Made by a program: the position numbers and the translations under genes. Below are positions 1 to 8,087 of a DNA stretch of 64,000 bases, piece after piece; within the stretch, counting starts at the first letter, position 1; every line of letters begins with the position of its first letter. The notes below the pieces were generated by a model that was not told the origin of the DNA, searched no databases, and worked only from the letters and a program-made list of their open reading frames with translations. This DNA comes from Petrolisthes cinctipes (Eukaryota > Arthropoda > Malacostraca > Decapoda > Porcellanidae): NCBI GenBank assembly GCA_033782935.1, contig JAWQEG010000084.1, positions 806,001 to 870,000 on the forward strand. The letters are read 5' to 3'.

Positions 1-2441
1 AGTACCCGTTTATATCTCAAATTCAGGCTCAAAACACCCGAAAATTCAATATTTTGGGGTCCCAGAAGCAATCTGTACATGCCTACTCAGTGTTAGAGTA
101 TTTTCAAAATACAGGCCCAAAACATGCTGAAAATCGATATTTTAGATGCCCAAAGTCAATATGTGCATGTATCTTCTGTACCCGTTTATATCTCAAATTC
201 AGGCTCAAAACACCTGAAAATTCAATATTTTGGGGTCCCAGAAGCAATCTGTACATGCCTACACAGTGCTAGAATATTTTCAAAATATAGGCTAAAAACA
301 TGCTGAAAATCGATATTTTAGGTGCCAAAAAATCGATATCTCAAATTCAGTCCCAAAACACCCGAAAATTCGATATTTAGAGGTCCCAGAAGGTATCTGT
401 ACATGCCTACTCCGTGTTAGAGTATTTTCAAAATACAGGCGAAAAACATACTGAAAATCGATCTTTTAGGTGCCCAAAAGTCGATATGTGCATGCATCTT
501 CTGTACCCGTTTATATATCAAATTCAGTCCCAAAACACCCGAAAATTCGATATTTAGGGGTCCCAGAAGCGATCTGTACATGCCTACTCCGTGTTAGAGT
601 ATTTTCAAAATACATGCTCAAAACATGCTGAAAATCGATCTTTTAGGTGCCCAAAGTCGATATGTGCATGCATCTTCTGTACCCGTTTATATCTCAAATT
701 CAGGCTCAAAACACCCGAAAATTCAATATTTTGGGGTCCCAGAAGCAATCTGTACATGCCTACTCAGTGTTAGAGTATTTTCAAAATATAGGCCCAAAAC
801 ATGCTGAAAATCGATATTTTAGATGCCCAAAGTCAATATGTGCATGTATCTTCTGTACCCGTTTATATCTCAAATTCAGGCTCAAAACACCCGAAAATTC
901 AATATTCTGGGGTCCCAGAAGCAATCTGTACATGCCTACACAGTGCTAGAATATTTTCAAAATATAGGCTAAAAACATGCTAAAAATCGACATTTTAGGT
1001 GCCAAAAAATCGATATCTCAAATTCAGTCCCAAAACACCCGAAAATTCGATATTTAGAAGTCCCAGAAGGTATCTGTACATGCCTACTCCGTGTTAGAGT
1101 ATTTTTAAAATTCAGGCCCAAAACATGCTGAAAATCGATATTTTTGGTGCCCAAAGTCAATATGTGCATGTATCTTCTGTACCCGTTTATATCCCAAATT
1201 CAGGCTCAAAACACCCGAAAATTCAATATTTTGGGGTCCCAGAAGCAATCTGTACAGTGCTAGAATATTTTCAAAATATATGCTAAAAACATGCTAAAAA
1301 TCGTTCTTTTAGGTGCCAAGAAGTCGATATCTCAAATTCAGTCCCAAAACACCCGAAAATTCGATATTTAGGGGTCCCAGAAGCGATCTGTACATGCCTA
1401 CTCCGTGTTAGAGTATTTTCAAAATACAGGCCCAAAACATGCTGAAAATCGATATTTTAGATGCCCAAAGTCAATATGTGCATGTATCTTCTGTACCCGT
1501 TTATATCTCAAATTCAGGCTCAAAACTCCCGAAAATTCAATATTTTGGGGTCCCAGAAGCAATCTGTACATGCCTACACAGTGCTAGAATATTTTCAAAA
1601 TATAGGCTAAAAACATGCTAAAAATCGACATTTTAGGTGCCAAAAAATCGATATCTCAAATTCAGTCCCAAAACACCCGAAAATTCAATTTTTAGAGGTC
1701 CCAGAAGGTATCTGTACATGCCTACTCCGTGTTAGAGTATTTTCAAAATACAGGCCAAAAACATACTGAAAATCGATCTTTTAGGTGCACAAAACTCCAT
1801 ATGTGCATGCATCTTCTGTACCCGTTTATATCTCAAATTCTGGCCCTAAACACCCGAAAATTCGATATTTTGGGGTCCCAGAAGCGATCTGTACATGCCT
1901 ACTCAGTGCTAGAATATTTTCAAAATATAGGCTAAAAACATGCTAAAAATCGATCTTTTAGGTGCCAAAAAGTCGATATCTCAAATTCAGTCCCAAAACA
2001 CCAGAAAATTCGATATTTAGGGGCCCCAGAAGCGATCTGTACATGCCTACTCCGTGTTAGAGTATTTTCAAAATACATGCTCAAAACATACTGAAAATCG
2101 ATCTTTTAGGTGCACAAATGTCGATATGTGCATGCATCTTCAGTACCCGTTTATATCTCAAATTCAGGCTCAAAACACCCGAAACATCAATATTTTGGGG
2201 TCCCAGAAGCAATCTGTACATGCCTACTCAGTGTTAGAGTATTTTCAAAATACATGCTCAAAACATACTGAAAATCGATCTTATAGGTGCACAAAAGTCG
2301 ATATGTGCATGCATCTTTAGTACCCGTTTATATCTCAAATTCAGGCTCAAAACACCCGAAAATTCAATATTTTGGGGTCCCAGAAGCAATCTGTACATGC
2401 CTACTCAGTGTTAGAGTATTTTCAAAATACAGGCCCAAAAC
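1..2441 (+). repeat. Block 1: irregular, hybrid-rich stretch
   Basis: Monomer starts: partial B2 tail 1-123, A2 124, S1 300, B1/S2 hybrid 448, A/B hybrid 625, A2 801, S1 977, A1d 1125, S2 1291, A2 1439, S1 1615, B 1763, S2 1940, B2 2088, B2 2265. The S-B-A order is broken several times: B is missing after S1 977 and after S2 1291, and A is missing after B 1763. The hybrid at 448 switches from B1 to S2 sequence near TCAGTCCC while keeping full length, so it is a crossover product. GGGGCCCC replaces GGGGTCCC near 2011. Confidence 0.85.
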
Positions 2442-4600
2442 ATGCTGAAAATCGATATTTCAGATGCCAAAAGTCAATATGTGCATGTATCTTCTGTACC
2501 CGTTTATATCTCAAATTCAGGCTCAAAACACCCGAAAATTCGATATTTTGGGGTCCCAGAAGCGATCTGTACATGCCTACTCCGTGTTAGAGTATTTTCA
2601 AAATTCAGGCCCAAAACATGCTGAAAATCGATATTTTTGGTGTCCAAAGTCAATATGTGCATGTATCTTCTGTAACCGTTTATATCTCAAATTCAGCCTC
2701 AAAACACCCGAAAATTCAATATTTTGGGGTCCCAGAAGCAATCTGTACAGTGCTAGAATATTTTCAAAATATAGGCTAAAAACATGCTAAAAATCGATCT
2801 TTTAGGTGCGAAAAAGTCGATATCTCAAATTCAGTCCCAAAACACCCGAAAATTCGATATTTAGGGGTCCCAGAAGCGATCTGAACATGCCTACTCCGTG
2901 TTAGAGTTTTTTCAAAATACATGCTCAAAACATACTGAAAATCGATCTTTTAGGTGCACAAAAGTCAATATGTGCATGCATCTTCAGTACCCGTTTATAT
3001 CTCAAATTCAGGCTCAAAACACCCGAAAATTCAATATTTTGGGGTCCCAGAAGCAATCTGTACATGCCTACTCAGTGTTAGAGTATTTTCAAAATACAGG
3101 CCCAAAACATGCTGAAAATCGATATTTTAGATGCCCAAAGTCAATATGTGCATGTATCTTCTGTACCCGTTTATATCTCAAATTCAGGCTCAAAACACCC
3201 GAAAATTCAATATTTTGGGGTCCCAGAAGCAATCTGTACATGCCTACACAGTGCTAGTATATTTTAAAAATATAGGCTAAAAACATGCTAAAAATCGACA
3301 TTTTAGGTGCCAAAAAATCGATATCTCAAATTCAGTCACAAAACACCCGAAAATTCGATATTTAGAGGTCCCAGAAGGTATCTGTACATGCCTACTCCGT
3401 GTTAGAGTATTTTCAAAATACAGGCCAAAAACATACTGAAAATCGATCTTTTAGGTGCCCAAAAGTCGATATGTGCATGCATCTTCTGTACCCGTTTATA
3501 TCTCAAATTCTGGCCCTAAACACCCGAAAATTCGATATTTTGGGGTCCCAGAAGCGATCTGTACATGCCTACTCCGTGTTAGAGTATTTTCAAAATTCAG
3601 GCCCAAAACATGCTGAAAATCGATATTTTTGGTGTCCAAAGTCAATATGTGCATGTATCTTCTGTAACCGTTTATATCTCAAATTCAGCCTCAAAACACC
3701 CGAAAATTCAATATTTTGGGGTCCCAGAAGCAATCTGTACAGTGCTAGAATATTTTCAAAATATAGGCTAAAAACATGCTAAAAATCGATCTTTTAGGTG
3801 CGAAAAAGTCGATATCTCAAATTCAGTCCCAAAACACCCGAAAATTCGATATTTAGGGGTCCCAGAAGCGATCTGAACATGCCTACTCCGTGTTAGAGTT
3901 TTTTCAAAATACATGCTCAAAACATACTGAAAATCGATCTTTTAGGTGCACAAAAGTCAATATGTGCATGCATCTTCAGTACCCGTTTATATCTCAAATT
4001 CAGGCTCAAAACACCCGAAAATTCAATATTTTGGGGTCCCAGAAGCAATCTGTACATGCCTACTCAGTGTTAGAGTATTTTCAAAATACAGGCCCAAAAC
4101 ATGCTGAAAATCGATATTTTAGATGCCCAAAGTCAATATGTGCATGTATCTTCTGTACCCGTTTATATCTCAAATTCAGGCTCAAAACACCCGAAAATTC
4201 AATATTTTGGGGTCCCAGAAGCAATCTGTACATGCCTACTCAGTGCTAGAATATTTTCAAAATATAGGCTAAAAACATGCTAAAAATCGATATTATAGGT
4301 GCCAAAAAATCGATATCTCAAATTCAGTCCTAAAACACCCGAAAATTCGATATTTAGAGGTCCCAGAAGGTATCTGTACATGCCTACTCCGTGTTAGAGT
4401 ATTTTCAAAATACAGGCCAAAAACATACTGAAAATCGATCTTTTAGGGGCCCAAAAGTCGATATGTGCATTCATCTTCTGTACCCGTTTATATCTCAAAT
4501 TCTGGCCCTAAACACCCGAAAATTCGATATTTTGGGGTCCCAGAAGCGATCTGTACATGCCTACTCCGTGTTAGAGTATTTTCAAAATTCAGGCCAAAAC
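2442..4600 (+). repeat. Block 2: 992 bp tandem duplication of a hexamer
   Basis: Monomer starts: A2 2442, A1d 2618, S2 2784, B2 2932, A2 3109, S1 3285, B1 3433, A1d 3610, S2 3776, B2 3924, A2 4101, S1 4277, B1 4425. The unit starting at 2618 is repeated at 3610, 992 bp on (a 1002 bp hexamer less the 10 bp deletion). Shared rare variants include TGTAACCG in A1, AGCCTCAAAAC, GGTGCGAAAAAG in S2, CTGAACATGCC and GAGTTTTTTC. B1 at 4425 has lost one base near its end and is 176 bp. Confidence 0.88.
3740..3741 (+). other. Junction of the recurrent 10 bp deletion (reference copy)
   Basis: CTGTAC is joined directly to AGTGCTAG, where full-length A monomers have ATGCCTACTC between them. I count 35 monomers with it: 24 A1-type, ten B/A hybrids (6418, 13431, 18764, 22266, 28265, 33423, 36085, 43083, 47217 and 56717) and one S1/A hybrid (61717). 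All but two are followed by S2; the exceptions are 22266 and 34592, followed by S1. One origin spread by exchange explains this best. Confidence 0.88.
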
Positions 4601-6269
4601 ATGCTGAAAATCGATATTTTTGGTGCCCAAAGTCAATATGTGCATGTATCTTCTGTACCCGTTTATATCTCAAATTCAGGCTCAAAACACCCGAAAATTC
4701 AACATTTTGGGGTCCCAGAAGCAATCTGTACAGTGCTAGAATATTTTCAAAATATAGGCTAAAAACATGCTAAAAATCGATCTTTTAGGTGCCAAATAGT
4801 CGATATCTCAAATTCAGTCCCAAAACACCCGAAAATTCGATATTTAGGGGTCCCAGAAGCGATCTGTACATGCCAACTCCGTGTTAGAGTATTTTCAAAA
4901 TACCTGCTCAAAACATACTGAAAATCGATCTTTTAGGTGCACAAAAGTCGATATGTGCATGCATCTTCAGTACCCGTTTATATCTCAAATTCAGGCTCAA
5001 AACACCCGAAAATTCAATATTTTGGGGTCCCAGAAGCAATCTGTACATGCCTACTCAGTGTTAGAGTATTTTCAAAATATAGGCTAAAAACATGCTAAAA
5101 ATCGATATTATAGGTGCCAAAAAATCGATATCTCAAATTCAGTCCCAAAACACCCGAAAATTCGATATTTAGAGGTCCCAGAAGGTATCTGTACATGCCT
5201 ACTCCGTGTTAGAGTATTTTCAAAATACAGGCTAATAACATACTGAAAATCGATCTTTTAGGGGCCCAAAAGTCGATATGTGCATTCATCTTCTGTACCC
5301 GTTTATATCTCAAATTCTGGCCCTAAACACCCGAAAATTCGATATTTTGGGGTCCCAGAAGCAATCTGTACATGCCTACTCCGTGTTAGAGTATTTTCAA
5401 AATTCAGGCCCAAAACATGCTGAAAATCGATATTTTTGGTGCCCAAAGTCAATATGTGCATGTATCTTCTGTACCCGTTTATATCTCAAATTCAGGCTTA
5501 AAACACCCGAAAATTCAATATTTTGGGGTCCCAGAAGCAATCTGTACATGCCTACTCAGTGTTAGAGTATTTTCAAAATACAGGCCCAAAACATGCTGAA
5601 AATCGATATTTTAGATGCCAAAAGTCAATATGTGCATGTATCTTCTGTACCCGTTTATATCTCAAATTCAGGCTCAAAACACCCGAAAATTCAATATTTT
5701 GGGGTCCCAGAAGCAATCTGTACATGCCTACACAGTGCTAGAATATTTTCAAAATATAGGCTAAAAACATGCTAAAAATCGACATTTTAGGTGCCAAAAA
5801 ATCGATATCTCAAATTCAGTCCCAAAACACCCGAAAATTCGATATTTAGAGGTCCCAGAAGGTATCTGTACATGCCTACTCCGTGTTAGAGTATTTTCAA
5901 AATACAGGCCAAAAACATACTGAAAATCGATCTTTTAGGTGCACAAAAGTCGATATGTGCATGCATCTTCAGTACCCGTTTATATCTCAAATTCAGGCTC
6001 AAAACACCCGAAAATTCAATATTTTGGGGTCCCAGAAGCGATCTGTATATGCCTACTCCGTGTTAGAGTATTTTCAAAATTCAGGCCCAAAACATGCTAA
6101 AAATCGAAATTTTAGGTGCCCAAAGTCAATATGTGCATGTATCTTTTGTACCCGTTTATATCTCAAATTCAGGCTCAAAACAACTGAAAATTCAATATTT
6201 TGGGGTCCCAGAAGCAATCTGTACATGCCTACTCAGTGCTAGAATATTTTCAAAATATAGGCTAAAAAC
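4601..6269 (+). repeat. Block 3: mixed trimers with monomer losses
   Basis: Monomer starts: A1d 4601, S2 4767, B2/A 4915, S1 5092, B1 5240, A1 5417, A2 5593, S1 5769, B 5917, A 6094. A1 5417 and A2 5593 are adjacent with no S2-B2 between them, which means a two-monomer loss or an exchange between A classes. The monomer at 4915 starts as B2 and ends as A, with normal length, another in-register crossover. Copies near 4447 and 5261 create GGGCCC from the usual GGTGCCC. Confidence 0.86.
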
Positions 6270-7085
6270 ATGCTAAAAATCGATCTTTTAGGTGCCAAAA
6301 AGTCGATATCTCAAATTAAGTCCCAAAACACCCGAAAAATCGATATTTAGGGGTCCCAGAAGCGATCTGTACATGCCTACTCCGTGTTAGAGTATTTTCA
6401 AAATACATGCTCAAAACATACTGAAAATCGATCTTTTAGGTGCACAAAAGTCAATATGTGCATGCATCTTCAGTACCCGTTTATATCTCAAATTCAGGCT
6501 CAAAACACCCGAAAATTCAATATTTTGGGGTCCCAGAAGCAATCTGTACAGTGCTAGAATATTTTCAAAATATAGGCTAAAAACATGCTAAAAATCGATC
6601 TTTTAGGTGCCAAAAAGTCGATATCTCAAATTCAGTCCCAAAACACCCGAAAATTTGATATTTAGGGGTCCCAGAAGCGATCTGTACATGCCTACTCCGT
6701 GTTAGAGTATTTTCAAAATACATGCTCAAAACATACTGAAAATCGATCTTTTAGGTGCACATAAGTCGATATGTGCATGCATCTTCAGTACCCGTTTATA
6801 TCTCAAATTCAGGCTCAAAACACCCGAAAATTCAATATTTTGGGGTCCCAGAAGCAATCTGTACATGTCTACTCAGTGTTAGAGTATTTTCAAAATACAG
6901 GCCCAAAACATGCTGAAAATCGATATTTTAGATGCCCAAAGTCAATATGTGCATGTATCTTCTGTACCCGTTTATATCTCAAATTCAGGCTCAAAACACC
7001 TGAAAATTCAATATTTTAGGGTCCCAGAAGCAATCTGTACATGCCTACACAGTGCTAGAATATTTTCAAAATATAGGCTAAAAAC

Positions 7086-7233
7086 ATGCTGAAAATCGAT
7101 ATTTTAAGTGCCAAAAAATCGATATCTCAAATTCAGTCCCAAAACACCCGAAAATTCGATATTTAGAGGTCCCAGAAGGTATCTGTACATGCCTACTCCG
7201 TGTTAGAGTATTTTCAAAATACAGGCGAAAAAC
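7086..7233 (+). repeat. Reference S1 monomer (148 bp, short class)
   Basis: The short monomer lacks 29 bp that are present in A and B; the junction lies at the ATAT at 7122-7125. S1 is recognised by GCCAAAAAATCGATAT before the junction, by TCAGTCCC after it, and by TTTAGAGGTCCCAGAAGGTATC in its second half (read as two adjoining motifs). It is normally followed by a B1 monomer. In several copies the head reads GACATTTTAGG rather than GATATTTTA. A one-base-shorter version (147 bp) occurs at 40933, 41934, 45067 and 46068. Confidence 0.92.
7122..7125 (+). other. Junction of the 29 bp deletion that defines S monomers
   Basis: In the full-length B1 neighbour the missing segment is 7274-7302. It is bounded by ATAT on its left and ends in ATAT on its right, so the S junction retains one ATAT. 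Loss between short direct repeats is typical of replication slippage or microhomology end joining. All S1 and S2 monomers that I read in the window share this junction, so it is old and predates the S1/S2 split. Confidence 0.88.
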
Positions 7234-7410
7234 ATACTGAAAATCGATCTTTTAGGTGCCCAAAAGTCGATATGTGCATGCATCTTCTGTACCCGTTTAT
7301 ATATCAAATTCTGGCCCTAAACACCCGAAAATTCGATATTTTGGGGTCCCAGAAGCGATCTGTACATGCCTACTCCGTGTTAGAGTATTTTCAAAATTCA
7401 GGCCCAAAAC
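7234..7410 (+). repeat. Reference B1 monomer (177 bp)
   Basis: B1 starts with ATACTGAAAATCGATC and carries GCCCAAAAGTCGATATG, CATCTTCTGTACCC and TTCTGGCCCTAAACAC. Its second half keeps CpG at TTCGATAT and AAGCGATC, and its tail reads AAAATTCAGGCCC. The extra base relative to A is the fourth A of CCCAAAAG. It sits between S1 and A1. Since 177 is a multiple of three, runs of B monomers stay in one reading frame, which explains the longest spurious open frames in the array. Confidence 0.92.
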
Positions 7411-7415
7411 ATGCT

Positions 7416-7502
7416 GAAAATCGATATTTTTGGTGCCCAAAGTCAATATGTGCATGTATCTTCTGTACCCGTTTATATCTCAAATTCAGGCTCAAAACAC
7501 CC
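7416..7502 (+). repeat. First half-repeat of the monomer (87 bp), reference copy in A1
   Basis: The segment runs from GAAAATCGATATTTT to the CCC before the next GAAAATTC. Aligned by hand with the following 89 bp, roughly two thirds of positions agree. Shared landmarks in the same order are GAAAA(T)TC.ATATTTT, a CCCA block, CAAT.TGT.CATG, TATNTCAAA-like sequence, CAGGC.CAAAACA, then GAAAA again. This half contains the CENP-B-box-like motif, and in S monomers it is cut by the 29 bp deletion. Confidence 0.8.
7467..7483 (-). promoter_or_regulatory. CENP-B-box-like motif (one per full-length monomer), reference copy
   Basis: Read on the minus strand this is TTGAGATATAAACGGGT. Against the 17 bp mammalian CENP-B box consensus NTTCGNNNNANNCGGGN, seven of the nine fixed positions agree (T2, G5, A10 and C13-G16); positions 3 and 4 are G and A instead of T and C. 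The motif occurs at the same place in A and B monomers. Its CGGG half lies inside the 29 bp that S monomers lack. The mismatches could abolish binding by the mammalian protein; a role here is a guess. Confidence 0.35.
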
Positions 7503-7591
7503 GAAAATTCAATATTTTGGGGTCCCAGAAGCAATCTGTACATGCCTACTCAGTGCTAGAATATTTTCAAAATATAGGCTAAAAACATGCT
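7503..7591 (+). repeat. Second half-repeat of the monomer (89 bp), reference copy
   Basis: This is the partner of the 87 bp half at 7416-7502. It runs from GAAAATTCAATATTTT to the ATGCT that opens the next monomer. Where the first half has CCCGTTTATATCTCAAATTCAGGC (read as adjoining motifs), this half has a TATTTTCAAAATA dyad followed by the A1-class tail TAGGC or, in other classes, CAGGC. The two halves sum to exactly 176 bp, which fits an ancestral repeat of about 88 bp that dimerised before the A/S/B classes diverged. Confidence 0.78.
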
Positions 7592-7734
7592 AAAAATCGA
7601 TCTTTTAGGTGCCAAAAAGTCGATATCTCAAATTCAGTCCCAAAACACCCGAAAATTCGATATTTAGGGGTCCCAGAAGCGATCTGTACATGCCTACTCC
7701 GTGTTAGAGTATTTTCAAAATACATGTTCAAAAC
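7587..7734 (+). repeat. Reference S2 monomer (148 bp, short class)
   Basis: S2 shares the 29 bp deletion with S1, at the same junction, so both descend from one deletion event. It is told from S1 by GATCTTTTAGGTGCC, CCAAAAAGTCGATATC, TTTAGGGGTCCC and AGAAGCGATC, and by a tail reading AAAATACATG followed by CTCAAAAC or, here, TTCAAAAC. It normally precedes B2. The copies at 24615 and 37755 are 163 bp because of a local expansion described separately. Confidence 0.92.
7709..7723. repeat. Perfect 15 bp dyad in the second half-repeat, reference copy
   Basis: GTATTTTCAAAATAC is a perfect inverted repeat with 7 bp arms around one C. At the homologous place in A monomers (for example 7561-7575) the sequence is ATATTTTCAAAATAT, again a perfect dyad: the outer G-C pair became A-T by two matched changes. 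B1 monomers (for example 7385-7399) have GTATTTTCAAAATTC, in which one pair is broken. The dyad recurs once per monomer throughout the array. Confidence 0.75.
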
Positions 7735-7911
7735 ATACTGAAAATCGATCTTTTAGGTGCACAAAAGTCGATATGTGCATGCATCTTCAGTACCCGTTTA
7801 TATCTCAAATTCAGGCTCAAAACACACGAAAATTCAATATTTTGGGGACCCAGAAGCAATCTGTACATGCCTACTCAGTGTTAGAGTATTTTCAAAATAC
7901 AGGCCCAAAAC
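7735..7911 (+). repeat. Reference B2 monomer (177 bp)
   Basis: B2 is told from B1 by GCACAAAAGTCGATATG, CATCTTCAGTACCC and TTCAGGCTCAAAACAC; its second half is A-like (TTCAATATTTTGG, AGCAATC, CTCAGTGTTAG). It is normally followed by A2. Pairs of consecutive B2 monomers occur at 2088/2265, 8737/8914 and 14748/14925. Copies at 9906, 11575, 15917 and 17586 have lost one base (CCCGAAATTC) and are 176 bp; those at 30750, 49702 and 59202 have gained one A and are 178 bp. Confidence 0.92.
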
Positions 7912-8087
7912 ATGCTGAAAATCGATATTTTAGATGCCCAAAGTCAATATGTGCATGTATCTTCTGTACCCGTTTATATCTCAAATTCAGGCTCAAAACA
8001 CTGGAAAATTCAATATTTTGGGGTCCCAGAAGCAATCTGTACATGCCTACACAGTGCTAGAATATTTTCAAAATATAGGCTAAAAAC
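7912..8087 (+). repeat. Reference A2 monomer (176 bp)
   Basis: A2 starts ATGCTGAAAATCGATATTTT and is told from A1 by TTTTAGATGCCCAAAG and usually by CTACACAGTGCTAG in the second half. Like A1 it has CA instead of CG at three sites. This copy also carries the rare CACTGGAAAATTC variant, shared with 13923, which helps to align the roughly 7 kb duplicated segments. A2 is normally followed by S1, which restarts the hexamer. Confidence 0.9.

Larger units (their letters stand above)
7411..7586 (+). repeat. Reference A1 monomer (176 bp)
   Basis: A1 starts ATGCTGAAAATCGATA and is told from A2 by TTTTTGGTGCCC. It shows CA where B1 shows CG at three places (GTCAATAT, TTCAATAT, AGCAATC). It ends in CTCAGTGCTAGAATATTTTC and a GGCTAAAAAC tail and is normally followed by S2. 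Many A1 copies carry a 10 bp deletion that joins CTGTAC directly to AGTGCTAG (166 bp; marked A1d in the block maps). Confidence 0.92.
7086..8087 (+). repeat. Reference hexameric higher-order unit (S1-B1-A1-S2-B2-A2), 1002 bp
   Basis: This is the cleanest example of the six-monomer unit. The starts are S1 7086, B1 7234, A1 7411, S2 7587, B2 7735 and A2 7912; the lengths 148, 177, 176, 148, 177 and 176 add up to 1002. The two trimer halves (7086-7586 and 7587-8087) are each 501 bp but carry different diagnostic bases, so the true period is the hexamer. The same unit is duplicated exactly 1002 bp apart at 19933-21935. Elsewhere the order is often altered by loss of one or more monomers, by hybrid monomers or by the 10 bp deletion, giving local periods of 491, 500, 501, 678, 992 and 1001 bp. 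Confidence 0.93.

Noticed and set aside
4488..4724. Minus-strand open frames (also near 969-1169, 25791-25991 and 52113-52331)
   Set aside because: They arise only where a hybrid or deleted monomer happens to remove a stop codon; neighbouring equivalent monomers are closed. They are shadows of the satellite.
7498..7515. A second CENP-B-box-like site at CACCCGAAAATTCAATAT
   Set aside because: Only the CGGG part agrees; the other fixed positions do not match in either flavour, so it is no better than chance.
7411..7586. Identity with the Brassicaceae 178-180 bp centromere satellite, suggested by CAAAGTC.ATATG and CCAAAACAC words
   Set aside because: Only short words seem to agree, from memory, and I cannot align the rest. 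It is not enough to assign a family; a database search of the consensus would decide.
7086..8087. Promoter or terminator signals such as TATA-like TTTATAT and T-runs
   Set aside because: They recur in every monomer as part of an A+T-rich repeat and have no associated transcript unit. Satellite transcription is possible but cannot be read from these words.
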